A stretch of DNA of 64,000 bases from Pseudomonas sp. PDNC002 (GTDB taxonomy: Bacteria > Pseudomonadota > Gammaproteobacteria > Pseudomonadales > Pseudomonadaceae): contig NZ_CP070356.1 in the NCBI RefSeq assembly GCF_016919445.1, positions 5,335,502 to 5,399,501 of the forward strand, given 5' to 3'. The notes beneath the pieces are model-generated. The model did not search any database. It was not told where the DNA came from and saw only the letters and a program-made list of their open reading frames with translations. Both the position numbers and the translations under genes were made by a program. Below are positions 51,815 through 59,560 of this stretch, piece after piece (the first letter of the stretch is position 1; the number at the start of each line of letters is the position of its first letter).

Positions 51815-52680
51815 CAAACCCTCACTGCGGTTTTCCGCTCGTGCCAGCACTTAATAATTAAAATTATTTATTAAAAACAAGAAATATTCGATAAACGTGG
51901 ATCCGCGCGAACGGTACAGCTTACACGCCGCGCCTTTCAAATAGCTTTCACTGCGATCAAGTCCATTCCGCTGGAGAATTGAAAAATAGCGTACTAGACG
52001 CCTGCCCGAAGAAAGCGACAAACATCGCACACAGGCTGTAACAAATCCAAGTCGAACAGGAAGGACGCACAATAAAAAATAACTAACAACAATTATTTGC
52101 AAACTAATGACTGTACAAAAAAAATGCGCTCGGACGACTCTTCGACACGCCTGACAGCGACTCCATCGCTCTCTGAAAGCGGGCGATCCTGATGCCGGGA
52201 AATCCTGGCCAGGGTTGGTGGATTGACTTTTTCCAAGCAAGGAAGTGCCGATGAATGCTGCAACCTTCCAGTGCCAAGCGACGGTTGCCATCTGGCTACG
52301 GCAGCACCCAGGGCTCGCAGAGTTATCCGGTCGGCACTGGCCAGCCACCGCGATAAAGCCCGCGTGAGCTGCCCGTCGTATGTCGCCCACTTGCTGGGCG
52401 TCGTGCTGATGATCGGCTCGCCGGGCAGCGCGGAGGGCAGCGGAACTTCCCCGTTCCGGGCGATGGCCCGGGACTTCCACTCGAGTGTGAGCAGCAGCAC
52501 TTCCGTGGACACATTCGAGGCCCTGGGAATCACGCTCAGAACAGCATTGGCGCCGCTCCGCAGGCCGGACGCCTGAGCCTCGATTGGCCGGGCATGCACG
52601 CCTTGGGAGAAGATACGGAGCCCCGGCCTGCGGCTTTCGAGCGGCGGCTATGCTGTCACCAACGTCCCGAGAGCTCGTCC
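51815..52680. other. AT-rich 866-bp region, no convincing gene
   Basis: Lies between the ToxR-like gene and the secreted hydrolase. G+C is low at 51850–52110 and rises to normal after 52200. Longer frames exist on both strands, the best being 52599–52093 on the minus strand (168 codons, fairly G/C-rich third positions in its first half, AT-rich end). It has no family feature or signal peptide, so I do not call it. The first 60 bp hold the AT-rich repeats listed separately. Confidence 0.5.
51853..51880. promoter_or_regulatory. AT-rich palindrome and repeated 11-mer upstream of the ToxR-like gene
   Basis: AATAATT-AA-AATTATT is a perfect 7+7 inverted repeat at 51853–51868, and ATTAAAAACAA at 51870–51880 is the same 11-mer as at 50443–50453. 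The site begins 39 bp upstream of the ATG at 51814, where an autoregulatory or silencing (MvaT-type) protein could act. No experiment supports this yet. Confidence 0.4.
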
Positions 52681-53763
52681 ATGCGTCTTCACCGGCTGAT
52701 CCTGGCGTCGATCGCCAGCCTACTGCTGAGCACCACTGCGTGGGCAACCCCTGCCCTACCGCCGGCCCAACCGCTACAAGGCCCTGGCGGCTCGAACTAC
52801 GCCCATGCCGATGTGCGCCAGTGGCACTTCAACAGTGACGGCAACGAGTACTGGGTTTTCACGCCGGACCGCCCTGCTCCGGCCAGCGCGCCCGTCGTGG
52901 TGTTCACCCACGGCTGGAGCGTGATGCAGCCGGACCTCTACCGCGCCTGGATCGAACACATCGTCCGGCGTGGCGCGATCCTCATCTACCCGCGCTACCA
53001 GGCGACGCTGAAAACCCCGGCGGCGGAGTTCCTGCCCAACGCCGCCGAGTCGGTGCATCGCGCCATCGCCGACTTGCAGGCGGGCACGTTGAACGTAAAG
53101 CCGGAGCTGGAGCATGTGGCCTATGTCGGGCATTCGGCGGGCGGCCTGATCGCCAGCGGACTCGCCGCTTCCTGGCAACGGCTGGGCGTACCAGAGCCGC
53201 GTGCGCTGCTGGCGGTGGAGCCGGGCAAGAGCAGTGGTCCGCGCTGGCGGCAGGTCCCGCTGGAGCCGCTGGCGAACATTCCCGCCGGTACCTTGCTGTT
53301 GGCGGTGTGCGGCGACGAGGACGAGCGCGTCGCCTGCGATGACGCACGACGCATCTATACGGAAAGCACCCAGGTGGCTCCCCGCGACAAGGATTTGCTG
53401 CTGTTGCGCAGCGACCGCCATGGCAGCCCGCCGCTGCTGGCCAACCATGCCGCCCCCACCGCGCCCCGCTTCGACCCGCGCTACCCGCCCAGCGACTCTT
53501 CCAGTTGGCTGCTCAACCGCGTGCAGGAGCGCGTGCGCCAGCGTCTCAAGCAGGGCCAGACCTCGGCGCACAATGCCCTGGCCACCGATGCGCTGGACTG
53601 GTACGGCATCTGGAAGCTGTTCGATGCCCTGTGTGATGCCGCCTTCTACGGACAGGATCGCGACTACGCGCTGGGCGGCGGGCCAGCCCAACTGTCCATG
53701 GGGCGCTGGAGCGACGGGACGCCGGTGAAGGCGATGCAGCGGTTGTCCCAATCCAGCCCCTGA
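52681..53763 (+). CDS. Secreted alpha/beta hydrolase
   Basis: A 360-residue protein from the ATG at 52681. Signal peptide (MRLHRLILASIASLLLSTTAWA), then an alpha/beta-hydrolase fold: oxyanion-hole FTHGWSVMQPD (about residue 76) and nucleophile elbow YVGHSAGGLI (about residue 147, Ser in GHSAG). A late SDRHGSPPL segment could give the catalytic His. It would act as an esterase/lipase-like enzyme in the periplasm or outside. Some 29 upstream in-frame codons are not used because they precede the signal peptide. Confidence 0.9.
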   Translation: MRLHRLILASIASLLLSTTAWATPALPPAQPLQGPGGSNYAHADVRQWHFNSDGNEYWVFTPDRPAPASAPVVVFTHGWSVMQPDLYRAWIEHIVRRGAILIYPRYQATLKTPAAEFLPNAAESVHRAIADLQAGTLNVKPELEHVAYVGHSAGGLIASGLAASWQRLGVPEPRALLAVEPGKSSGPRWRQVPLEPLANIPAGTLLLAVCGDEDERVACDDARRIYTESTQVAPRDKDLLLLRSDRHGSPPLLANHAAPTAPRFDPRYPPSDSSSWLLNRVQERVRQRLKQGQTSAHNALATDALDWYGIWKLFDALCDAAFYGQDRDYALGGGPAQLSMGRWSDGTPVKAMQRLSQSSP

Positions 53764-53785
53764 TGGTTCGAGTGGGGCGAAAACA

Positions 53786-54058
53786 ATCGCGGACGGAGTC
53801 CGCTCCTACGGGGCATGAAATAGCGTAGGAGCAACTGTCTTCTTCCGGTGAATCCGTGCCGATACTTTCCCCTCACCCCAGCCCTGGCTACGCGCCCCGC
53901 TCCTGAGGGAGAGGGAGCCGTCCGTGCCCGCTGACGCCGAAGTTTCATCCTGCACCGAACGGTCCCCTCTCCCTCAGGAGCGGGGCGCGTAGCCAGGGTT
54001 AGGGTGAGGGCCGACCCAAGCGCAGAAGCATCTCGTAGGAGCGGACTCCGTCCGCGAT
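53786..54058. repeat. Composite REP module A
   Basis: 273 bp bounded by inverted copies of the 24-bp REP (ATCGCGGACGGAGTC... left; ...GACTCCGTCCGCGAT right). Inside, a second nested inverted pair (CCCTCACCCCAGCCCTGGCT left, AGCCAGGGTTAGGGTGAGGG right) and a third (GCGCCCCGCTCCTGAGGGAGAGGG / CCTCTCCCTCAGGAGCGGGGCGC) could fold as one long imperfect hairpin. The 332-bp gap holds no gene. Module B at 55465–55687 has the same arms and right flank (AAGCGCAGAAGCATCTC). Confidence 0.8.
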
Positions 54059-54095
54059 AGCTCCCAGCAGCTCAGAACCCGATCCGGAAACCGGC

Positions 54096-54512
54096 TCAGC
54101 TGGCACCGCTCTCCATCACCGAGCCCTTGAACACATCGTCCAATGGCACCTGGTAACCGATGGCGAGGCGGTTGGTCTCGTTGGCCATCGCCACCACCGC
54201 CATCAGTTCGCCGAGCATGGCGTCGTCCATCCCGGCCTTGCGCGCCGCCGCGCCATGGGAGCCGATGCAGTAGTTGCAGTTGTTGGTGACGCTGACCGCG
54301 ACGTAGATCAGCTCCTTCACCAGTGGGTCCAACTGCCCCGGCCCCATCACTTCCTTGAGGCTTTCCCAGGTGCGCTTGAGCGTCTGCGGATGGTTGGCCA
54401 GGGCCTTCCAGAAGTTGTTCACCCAATCGATCTTGCGGGTCGCCATGATGTCGTCATAGACGGCGCGGACTTCAGGGCTGGCGTCGGCGTACTCGATCAG
54501 TTGAAAGGACAT
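54096..54512 (-). CDS. Carboxymuconolactone decarboxylase/AhpD-like protein
   Basis: A 138-residue helical protein. The CMD-domain motif LIYVAVSVTNNCNYCIGSHG (about residues 68–87) contains the CxxC...H (CNYC, then His) of AhpD-type peroxidase partners. Pfam's CMD family includes both decarboxylases and peroxidase-like redox proteins; the CxxCxxxH favours the latter. It is cytoplasmic, divergent from the secreted cyclase, and flanked on its 3' side by REP module A. Confidence 0.88.
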   Translation of the reverse strand: MSFQLIEYADASPEVRAVYDDIMATRKIDWVNNFWKALANHPQTLKRTWESLKEVMGPGQLDPLVKELIYVAVSVTNNCNYCIGSHGAAARKAGMDDAMLGELMAVVAMANETNRLAIGYQVPLDDVFKGSVMESGAS

Positions 54513-54626
54513 GGTTGCTCCCTATAGGTTTTGGAATAAGAAAAGCAGAATTCAGAATTGGATGACTGGACAAGCGATGGAGAAAGATAAGGCGTTCTCT
54601 CCCATCCCCGTCAAGGAATCAGACCC

Positions 54627-55433
54627 ATGCAACGCCGCCCCGCCCTGCTCTTCGCCGTCGCCCTGCTACCGCTTCTCGTCCAGTCGGCCCAGGCCGCCCA
54701 GCCGGGCCTGTGGGACACCTACGCCAGCCTCAAGCAGCACGACTGGGTCGACCTGACCCACTCGTTCGACAGCAACACGCCGCACTGGAAAGGCTTCGAG
54801 CCCATGGGCCGCAAGACGCTCTACACCGTGGACAAGGACGGGTTCCAGGTGGAGCTCTACAGCCACGTCGGCCAATGGGGCACCCACGTCGATCCGCCGG
54901 TGCACTTCCACAAGGGCCTGCGCAGCGTCGATCAACTCGACGTGAAGGAGCAGTTCCTGCCGCTGGTGGTGTTCGATATCCACGAGCAGGTGGCGAAGAA
55001 CCCCGACTACGTGCTGAGCCTGGCCGACGTGAAGGCTTGGGAAGCCAAGCACGGCCCGGTACCCGAAGGCTCCTTCGCGGCGCTGCGCACCGATTGGTCA
55101 GAGCGCTGGCCGGACCAGGCGAAGATGCAGAACCAGGACGCCAAGGGCGTGGCGCATTACCCGGGCTGGAGCAAGGAGGCGCTGGTGTACCTCTATGAGA
55201 CGCGCAAGATCACCGCGTCCGGCCACGAGACCACCGACACCGATCCGGGCATCGCCACCAGCAAGGACGACTACTCGCTGGAGTCCTACATCCTGGGCAC
55301 CAACCACTACCAGATCGAACTGCTGGCGAACCTGGATAAGGTGCCTGAGGCCGGTGCACTGGCAGTGGTGAGCTTCCCGAAGATCGCCCAGGGCACAGGG
55401 TTCCCGGCGCGGGTGTTTGCGATCCTGCCGTGA
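54627..55433 (+). CDS. Secreted cyclase-family (kynurenine-formamidase-like) hydrolase
   Basis: A 268-residue protein. Signal peptide (about 1–23, ending AQAA) followed by a cyclase domain: VDLTHSFDSNTPHW (about residue 42) and the metal-binding motif QWGTHVDPPVHFHKG (about residues 85–98, HxxxDxxxH type), with TASGHETTDTDPG later. Cytosolic relatives hydrolyse N-formylkynurenine; this one is exported, so a different substrate is likely. It lies between composite REP modules A and B, beside an AhpD-like gene. Confidence 0.88.
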   Translation: MQRRPALLFAVALLPLLVQSAQAAQPGLWDTYASLKQHDWVDLTHSFDSNTPHWKGFEPMGRKTLYTVDKDGFQVELYSHVGQWGTHVDPPVHFHKGLRSVDQLDVKEQFLPLVVFDIHEQVAKNPDYVLSLADVKAWEAKHGPVPEGSFAALRTDWSERWPDQAKMQNQDAKGVAHYPGWSKEALVYLYETRKITASGHETTDTDPGIATSKDDYSLESYILGTNHYQIELLANLDKVPEAGALAVVSFPKIAQGTGFPARVFAILP

Positions 55434-55464
55434 TCCGCCGATACGTCGGAGCGAAGTGAAGCCA

Positions 55465-55687
55465 ATCGCGGACGGAGTCCGCTCCTACACGGCATGACAT
55501 ATCGTAGGAGCGGGGTCTTCCCTCACCCCAGCCCTGGCTGAGCGCCCGCTCCTCAGGGTGAGGGGCAACCGACTGACGCAAAGGCTTCAACCTGCACCGA
55601 ACAGTCCCCTCTCCCCCTGGGAGAGGGTTAGGGTGAGGGCCGCCCCAAGCGCAGAAGCATCTCGTAGGAGCGGACTCCGTCCGCGAT
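55465..55687. repeat. Composite REP module B
   Basis: 223 bp bounded by inverted copies of the same 24-bp REP as module A, with matching internal arms (CCCTCACCCCAGCCCTGGCT; TTAGGGTGAGGG), the CCTGCACCGAAC sequence and the same right flank. The internal part is shorter than in module A. The two modules lie in the same orientation about 1.4 kb apart with the AhpD-like and cyclase genes between them. The rest of the 342-bp gap holds no gene apart from a terminator. Confidence 0.8.
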
Positions 55688-55724
55688 GATTTCCCGGCCG
55701 CTCCAGGCCCCGATCCAGCGCAAT

Positions 55725-55755
55725 AAAAAACCGCGACCCGAGGGCCGCGGTTTTT
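55725..55755 (-). terminator. Rho-independent terminator of the BNR–RND unit
   Basis: AAAAACCGCG / CGCGGTTTTT stem with an inner CCC/GGG pairing. A's on the left give the T-run for the minus-strand gene ending at 55776. Confidence 0.88.
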
Positions 55756-55775
55756 GTTTACCGCTCGACTACCGA

Positions 55776-58157
55776 TCAGTGAACCAGGATCGACGCCTTC
55801 TTCTGACGCACCTTCTCCGGATTGATCAGGAAGCGCGCCAGTGCCGGCAACAGCCACAGGGCACCGAACATGTTCCAGAGGAGCATGAAGGTCAGCATCA
55901 GGCCCATGTCGGCCTGGAACTTGATCGCCGAGAAGATCCAGGTGGCGACGCCGATGGCCAGGCACAGGCCGGTGAACAGCACCGCTTTACCGGTGGACTT
56001 CAGCGTCTCGTAGTAGGCCTCCTGCAGGGACAGGCCCTGGCGCAGGAAGGACTCCAGGCGGGTGTAGATGTAGATGCCGTAGTCCACGCCGATACCCACG
56101 CCGAGTGCGATCACCGGCAGGGTCGCCACCTTCACGCCGATGCCCAGGGTCGCCATCAGCGCGTTGCCCAGCACCGAGGTGAGGATCAGCGGCAGCACGA
56201 TGCACAGGGTCGCGGCGAAGGAGCGGAAGGTGATCAGGCACATCACCGCCACGCAGATGTACACCAGGATCAGGATGGTCAGCTCGGAGTGCTTGATCAC
56301 CTCGTTGGTGGCCGCCTCGATACCGGCGTTACCCGCGGCGAGCTTGAACTTCAGGTCATCCTTCTCGTTGACCTTGGCGAACTCCTGGACCACCGCGATG
56401 GCGCGGTCGAGGGTCTCGGCCTTGTGGTCGTTGAGGAACACCAGCAGGGGCGCCAGCGAGCAGTTGCTGTTGAACAGACCTTCGGCGCGGCTGATGGAGT
56501 TGTTCAGCACGTCCTGGTTGCGCGACAGCGACTCCCACTTCAGGTTGCCTTCGTTCATGCCCTTGATCATCTGCTTGGAGACGGTGACCAGGGAAATGGC
56601 CGACTGCACGCCCTGGGTGTTCTCCAGGCGCCAGGCCAGCTCGTCGATGGCGGACATGGTCTTGTGGGTGGAGCAGCCTTCGGACGCGGACTCGACCATC
56701 ACGACCAGTACGTCGGAACTGGTGGAGTAGTTGCGGATGATGAAGTCGTTGTCGAGGTTGTAGCGCGAGTCCGGACGCAGCTCGGGCGCCCCCTGGTCGA
56801 GGTCACCGATCTTCAGGTGATGGCCCTGCCACATGCCGCCAGCGAACATTGCCAGGGCGATGACCACGGAGATCGGCGCCACGGTCGGGCTGGCGAAGTT
56901 GGACAGCGCGCGCCAGAAGGGATGGTCGCGTACGGCGTCTTCCTTGCTGCGCTGCACCGCCTTCTTGCTGATGCCGATGTAGGAGATGGCGACCGGCAGC
57001 AGGATCAGGTTGGTGAACACGATCACCGCCACGCCGATGGAGGCGCCGATGGCCAGTTCGCGGATCACGCCGATGTCGATCACCAGCAGGGTGATGAAGC
57101 CGACGGCGTCCGCGAGGATCGCGATCATGCCCGGCAGGAACAGTTGGCGGAAGGTACGGCGGGCGGCCAGCAGCGGAGTCTCCGCATCACTGGACTGCAG
57201 GGCGATACCGTTGATCTTCTGCACGCCGTGGGAAATACCGATGGCGAAGATCAGGAACGGCACCAGCATCGAGTACGGGTCCAGCCCGAAGCCGATGATG
57301 TGCAGCAGGCCCAGCTGCCAGATCACCGCCACCAGGGTGGTGGACAGCACGGCGATGGTAGAGCGCACGCACTTGGTGAACCACAGCAGCAGCACCAGGG
57401 TGATGACGAAGCAGATACCGAAGAAGCCGACCACCATCAGCAGGCCGTCGATCAGGTCACCGACCTTCTTGGCGAAGCCGGTGATGTGGATCTTCACGTT
57501 CGGGTTCTGCAGCTGGTACTTGTCGCGGATCTTCTCTTCCAGCTCATGGGAGAACTGGCGGTAGTCCAGCTTCATCAGCTTGCCCTGGTCCTTCGGGTCC
57601 GGGTAGACCTCCAGCAGCGGCACGTCGACGATGCTCGACTTGAAGTTGTTGGCGACCAGGCGGCCGATCTGGCCGGACTTGAGCACGTTGTTGCGCAGCA
57701 GGTCCAGGGCCTTGGTGGAACCGTCGTAGGTCTGCGGGATCACCTCGCCACCGGCGAAGCCTTCCTCGGTCACTTCGGTCCAGCGCACGCTCGGACTCCA
57801 CAGCGACTTCATGCCGGAGCGGTCGACGCCGGGAATGTAGAAGACCTCGTCATGGATCTGCCGCAGCGTCTCCATGTATTCCTTGGTGAAGATGTCGCCA
57901 TTCACCGCTTCCACCGAGATGCGCACGGTGTTGCCGAGGTTGGCCAGGTCGTTGCGGTGCTCCAGCATGTTCTGGATGAACGGGTGCTGCAGCGGAATCA
58001 TCTTCTCGAAGCTGGTGGACGGGCGCACTTGCGTGGCCGACCAGGCGAGGAAGACGGTCACCAGCAGGCACGTGATGATCACGAATGGCCGGTGGGTGAA
58101 GATGATGCGTTCCAGGAAAGTCGCCTTGTCCTGTTGATGCTTGTTCAGAGCGTTCAT
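55776..58157 (-). CDS. MMPL/RND-superfamily transporter
   Basis: A 793-residue inner-membrane protein with two similar halves. Helix about 25–42, a large periplasmic loop (about 43–235), five helices (about 240–390), a second large loop (about 425–615) and five further helices to the end. Loop helices contain the Gly/Asp/Tyr-rich ALGVGIGVDYGIYIYTRL segment (near residue 690) typical of MMPL/HpnN-type pumps. Such pumps move lipids or other hydrophobic compounds with the proton gradient. It follows the BNR gene by 13 bp and belongs to one operon with it; DUF1329 and DUF1302 genes lie upstream. Substrate unknown. Confidence 0.92.
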   Translation of the reverse strand: MNALNKHQQDKATFLERIIFTHRPFVIITCLLVTVFLAWSATQVRPSTSFEKMIPLQHPFIQNMLEHRNDLANLGNTVRISVEAVNGDIFTKEYMETLRQIHDEVFYIPGVDRSGMKSLWSPSVRWTEVTEEGFAGGEVIPQTYDGSTKALDLLRNNVLKSGQIGRLVANNFKSSIVDVPLLEVYPDPKDQGKLMKLDYRQFSHELEEKIRDKYQLQNPNVKIHITGFAKKVGDLIDGLLMVVGFFGICFVITLVLLLWFTKCVRSTIAVLSTTLVAVIWQLGLLHIIGFGLDPYSMLVPFLIFAIGISHGVQKINGIALQSSDAETPLLAARRTFRQLFLPGMIAILADAVGFITLLVIDIGVIRELAIGASIGVAVIVFTNLILLPVAISYIGISKKAVQRSKEDAVRDHPFWRALSNFASPTVAPISVVIALAMFAGGMWQGHHLKIGDLDQGAPELRPDSRYNLDNDFIIRNYSTSSDVLVVMVESASEGCSTHKTMSAIDELAWRLENTQGVQSAISLVTVSKQMIKGMNEGNLKWESLSRNQDVLNNSISRAEGLFNSNCSLAPLLVFLNDHKAETLDRAIAVVQEFAKVNEKDDLKFKLAAGNAGIEAATNEVIKHSELTILILVYICVAVMCLITFRSFAATLCIVLPLILTSVLGNALMATLGIGVKVATLPVIALGVGIGVDYGIYIYTRLESFLRQGLSLQEAYYETLKSTGKAVLFTGLCLAIGVATWIFSAIKFQADMGLMLTFMLLWNMFGALWLLPALARFLINPEKVRQKKASILVH

Positions 58158-58170
58158 GAAGGCTCCCGGC

Positions 58171-59253
58171 TTATTGTTGTTCTGTCAGCTCGGCGCCGGT
58201 CGCCGTAGCCAGGTGGATACCGCCCTGGCCGACCAGCACCAGGTTGCCGTTGCCGGCCGCGCTCACGCCCGCGAGGGACAGGCGATCCGGGCGGTTGACG
58301 ACAGTGAAGCTCACGCCGTCGTCTTTGCTCTCCAGTACGCTGCCGCCATGGCCGACGACGACGATGGTGCCGTCATCCAGCAGGCTGCCTTCGGAGAGGC
58401 CGAATTCCAGTTCGCCGCCGTTGGCGGTGGGCAGGCTGACCTGTTGCCAGGTGGTGCCGAAGTCGGTGGAGCGGAACAGGTGGCCACGCAGACCGTAGGC
58501 CAGGACGGTGCCGGCCTGGGTGGTGCCGGTGGCGCCGAACAGCGAGCCTTCGTACGGACCCTCGAGTTTCTCCCAGGTCTGTCCCCAGTCCTTGGAGCGG
58601 AACATGCTGCCCGCCTCGCCGACCACGAACAGCCCGGAATCCTTCACCGCCGTGATGGCGTTCAGGTGGTACTGATCTTCGTTGTCGAGGCGGTCGCTGA
58701 CATCTTCCCAGTGCTGGCCACCGTCGGTGGTTTCCAGCAGTGCGCCATAGGCACCGACGGCCACACCGTGGTTTTCGTCCTGGAACCAGATGTCCAGCAA
58801 CGGCGCTTCACGCTTGAGGTCTTCGAACTGGCGAGTCCAGGTGGTGCCGCCATCGGTGGTCACCAGGACCTGGGCGTCATGGCCGACGGCCCAGCCCTTC
58901 TTGTCATTGATGAAGAACACCGAGGTCAGCAACTGGCGGGTCGGCACGGTGGCCTGGGTCCAGGTCTTGCCTGCATCGTCGGAGTAGAGGATGTGCCCGT
59001 GGTCACCGACGGCAACCAGGCGCTTGCCGGCATGGGCGACGCCCAGCAGCAGGCTGTTGGAGGCCTTGGCGGACGGGATCGAGTTGGAATCGCTGGCAGC
59101 TTCCGTCGCGGCGACGGCATGCAACGGAGCCAGGGACAACATCAGGAAGGAAAGCGCGCCGAGCAGGGAAATCGACTTGCGCGACATGGGGAAGGAGCGC
59201 GGCACTCCCGATACGGGCTGCTCGCTCGAAGTGCGCCACATGGGCTCACGCAT
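58171..59253 (-). CDS. Periplasmic BNR-repeat (YCF48-like) beta-propeller protein
   Basis: A 360-residue protein. The ATG at 59253 has a good ribosome-binding site (AGAGG, 8–9 nt before); an internal ATG at 59187 would begin the signal peptide directly (MSRKSISLLGALSFLMLSLAP), so the first 22 residues are an unusually long n-region. Six Asp-box motifs are visible (SDDAGKTW, TDGGTTW, TDGGQHW, KDWGQTW, TDFGTTW, KDDGVSF), giving a seven-bladed-type propeller like Ycf48. Such proteins accompany MMPL pumps in Proteobacteria; it probably assists the pump in the periplasm. Confidence 0.9.
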   Translation of the reverse strand: MREPMWRTSSEQPVSGVPRSFPMSRKSISLLGALSFLMLSLAPLHAVAATEAASDSNSIPSAKASNSLLLGVAHAGKRLVAVGDHGHILYSDDAGKTWTQATVPTRQLLTSVFFINDKKGWAVGHDAQVLVTTDGGTTWTRQFEDLKREAPLLDIWFQDENHGVAVGAYGALLETTDGGQHWEDVSDRLDNEDQYHLNAITAVKDSGLFVVGEAGSMFRSKDWGQTWEKLEGPYEGSLFGATGTTQAGTVLAYGLRGHLFRSTDFGTTWQQVSLPTANGGELEFGLSEGSLLDDGTIVVVGHGGSVLESKDDGVSFTVVNRPDRLSLAGVSAAGNGNLVLVGQGGIHLATATGAELTEQQ

Positions 59254-59302
59254 ATGCCTTTACCTCTTTGTTCTTATGCAGGCGGTATGGAGTGTGGTGG
59301 CT

Positions 59303-59331
59303 ATATAGCCAGCCTTTTCCGAGGCTGACAA
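59303..59331 (-). promoter_or_regulatory. Candidate promoter of the BNR–RND operon
   Basis: Minus-strand TTGTCA, 17 bp, CTATAT, about 50 bp upstream of the ATG at 59253. Spacing and -35 are good, the -10 moderate. Confidence 0.55.
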
Positions 59332-59515
59332 TTAACGCCACGTTATCTTTTGTTAAGCCCTCGCGGCCTCACCCAAAAGGATGACTGCATTACGCCATCT
59401 CGGCCGAAAGCGGCGTCACTGACGGCTCGCAGCGGGGTGTCCGGTAACACTTTTCACAGAACCGGGATTGGAAAGCTGGTTCGCGACGCTTCCCAACGGA
59501 CTTTTCCGCGCCCAA

Positions 59516-59546
59516 GAAAAAGCCCGCCGGAAGGCGGGCTCTTTCA
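59516..59546 (-). terminator. Rho-independent terminator after the DUF1329 gene
   Basis: Minus-strand stem AGCCCGCC-TTCC-GGCGGGCT with a T-run, 15 bp after the stop at 59561. Confidence 0.88.
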
Positions 59547-59560
59547 TGCAGCGAACTAAC

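Larger units (their letters stand above)
59254..59560. other. Intergenic region between the BNR gene and DUF1329 gene
   Basis: 307 bp without a gene. It holds the terminator at 59516–59546 for the DUF1329 unit and a promoter at 59303–59331 for the BNR–RND unit, so the four genes form two transcription units. Confidence 0.6.

Noticed and set aside
52223-52576. 117-codon plus-strand frame in the same gap
   Set aside because: Ser/Arg/Ala-rich composition without conserved features; overlaps the opposite frame above.
52093-52599. 168-codon minus-strand frame before the secreted hydrolase
   Set aside because: Semi-plausible codon use at its start but AT-rich end, no motif, no signal peptide and no clear ribosome-binding site.
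55686-58208. 840-codon plus-strand frame opposite the MMPL pump
   Set aside because: His/Gln/Asp-rich antisense shadow; it begins in a REP module and lacks a ribosome-binding site.
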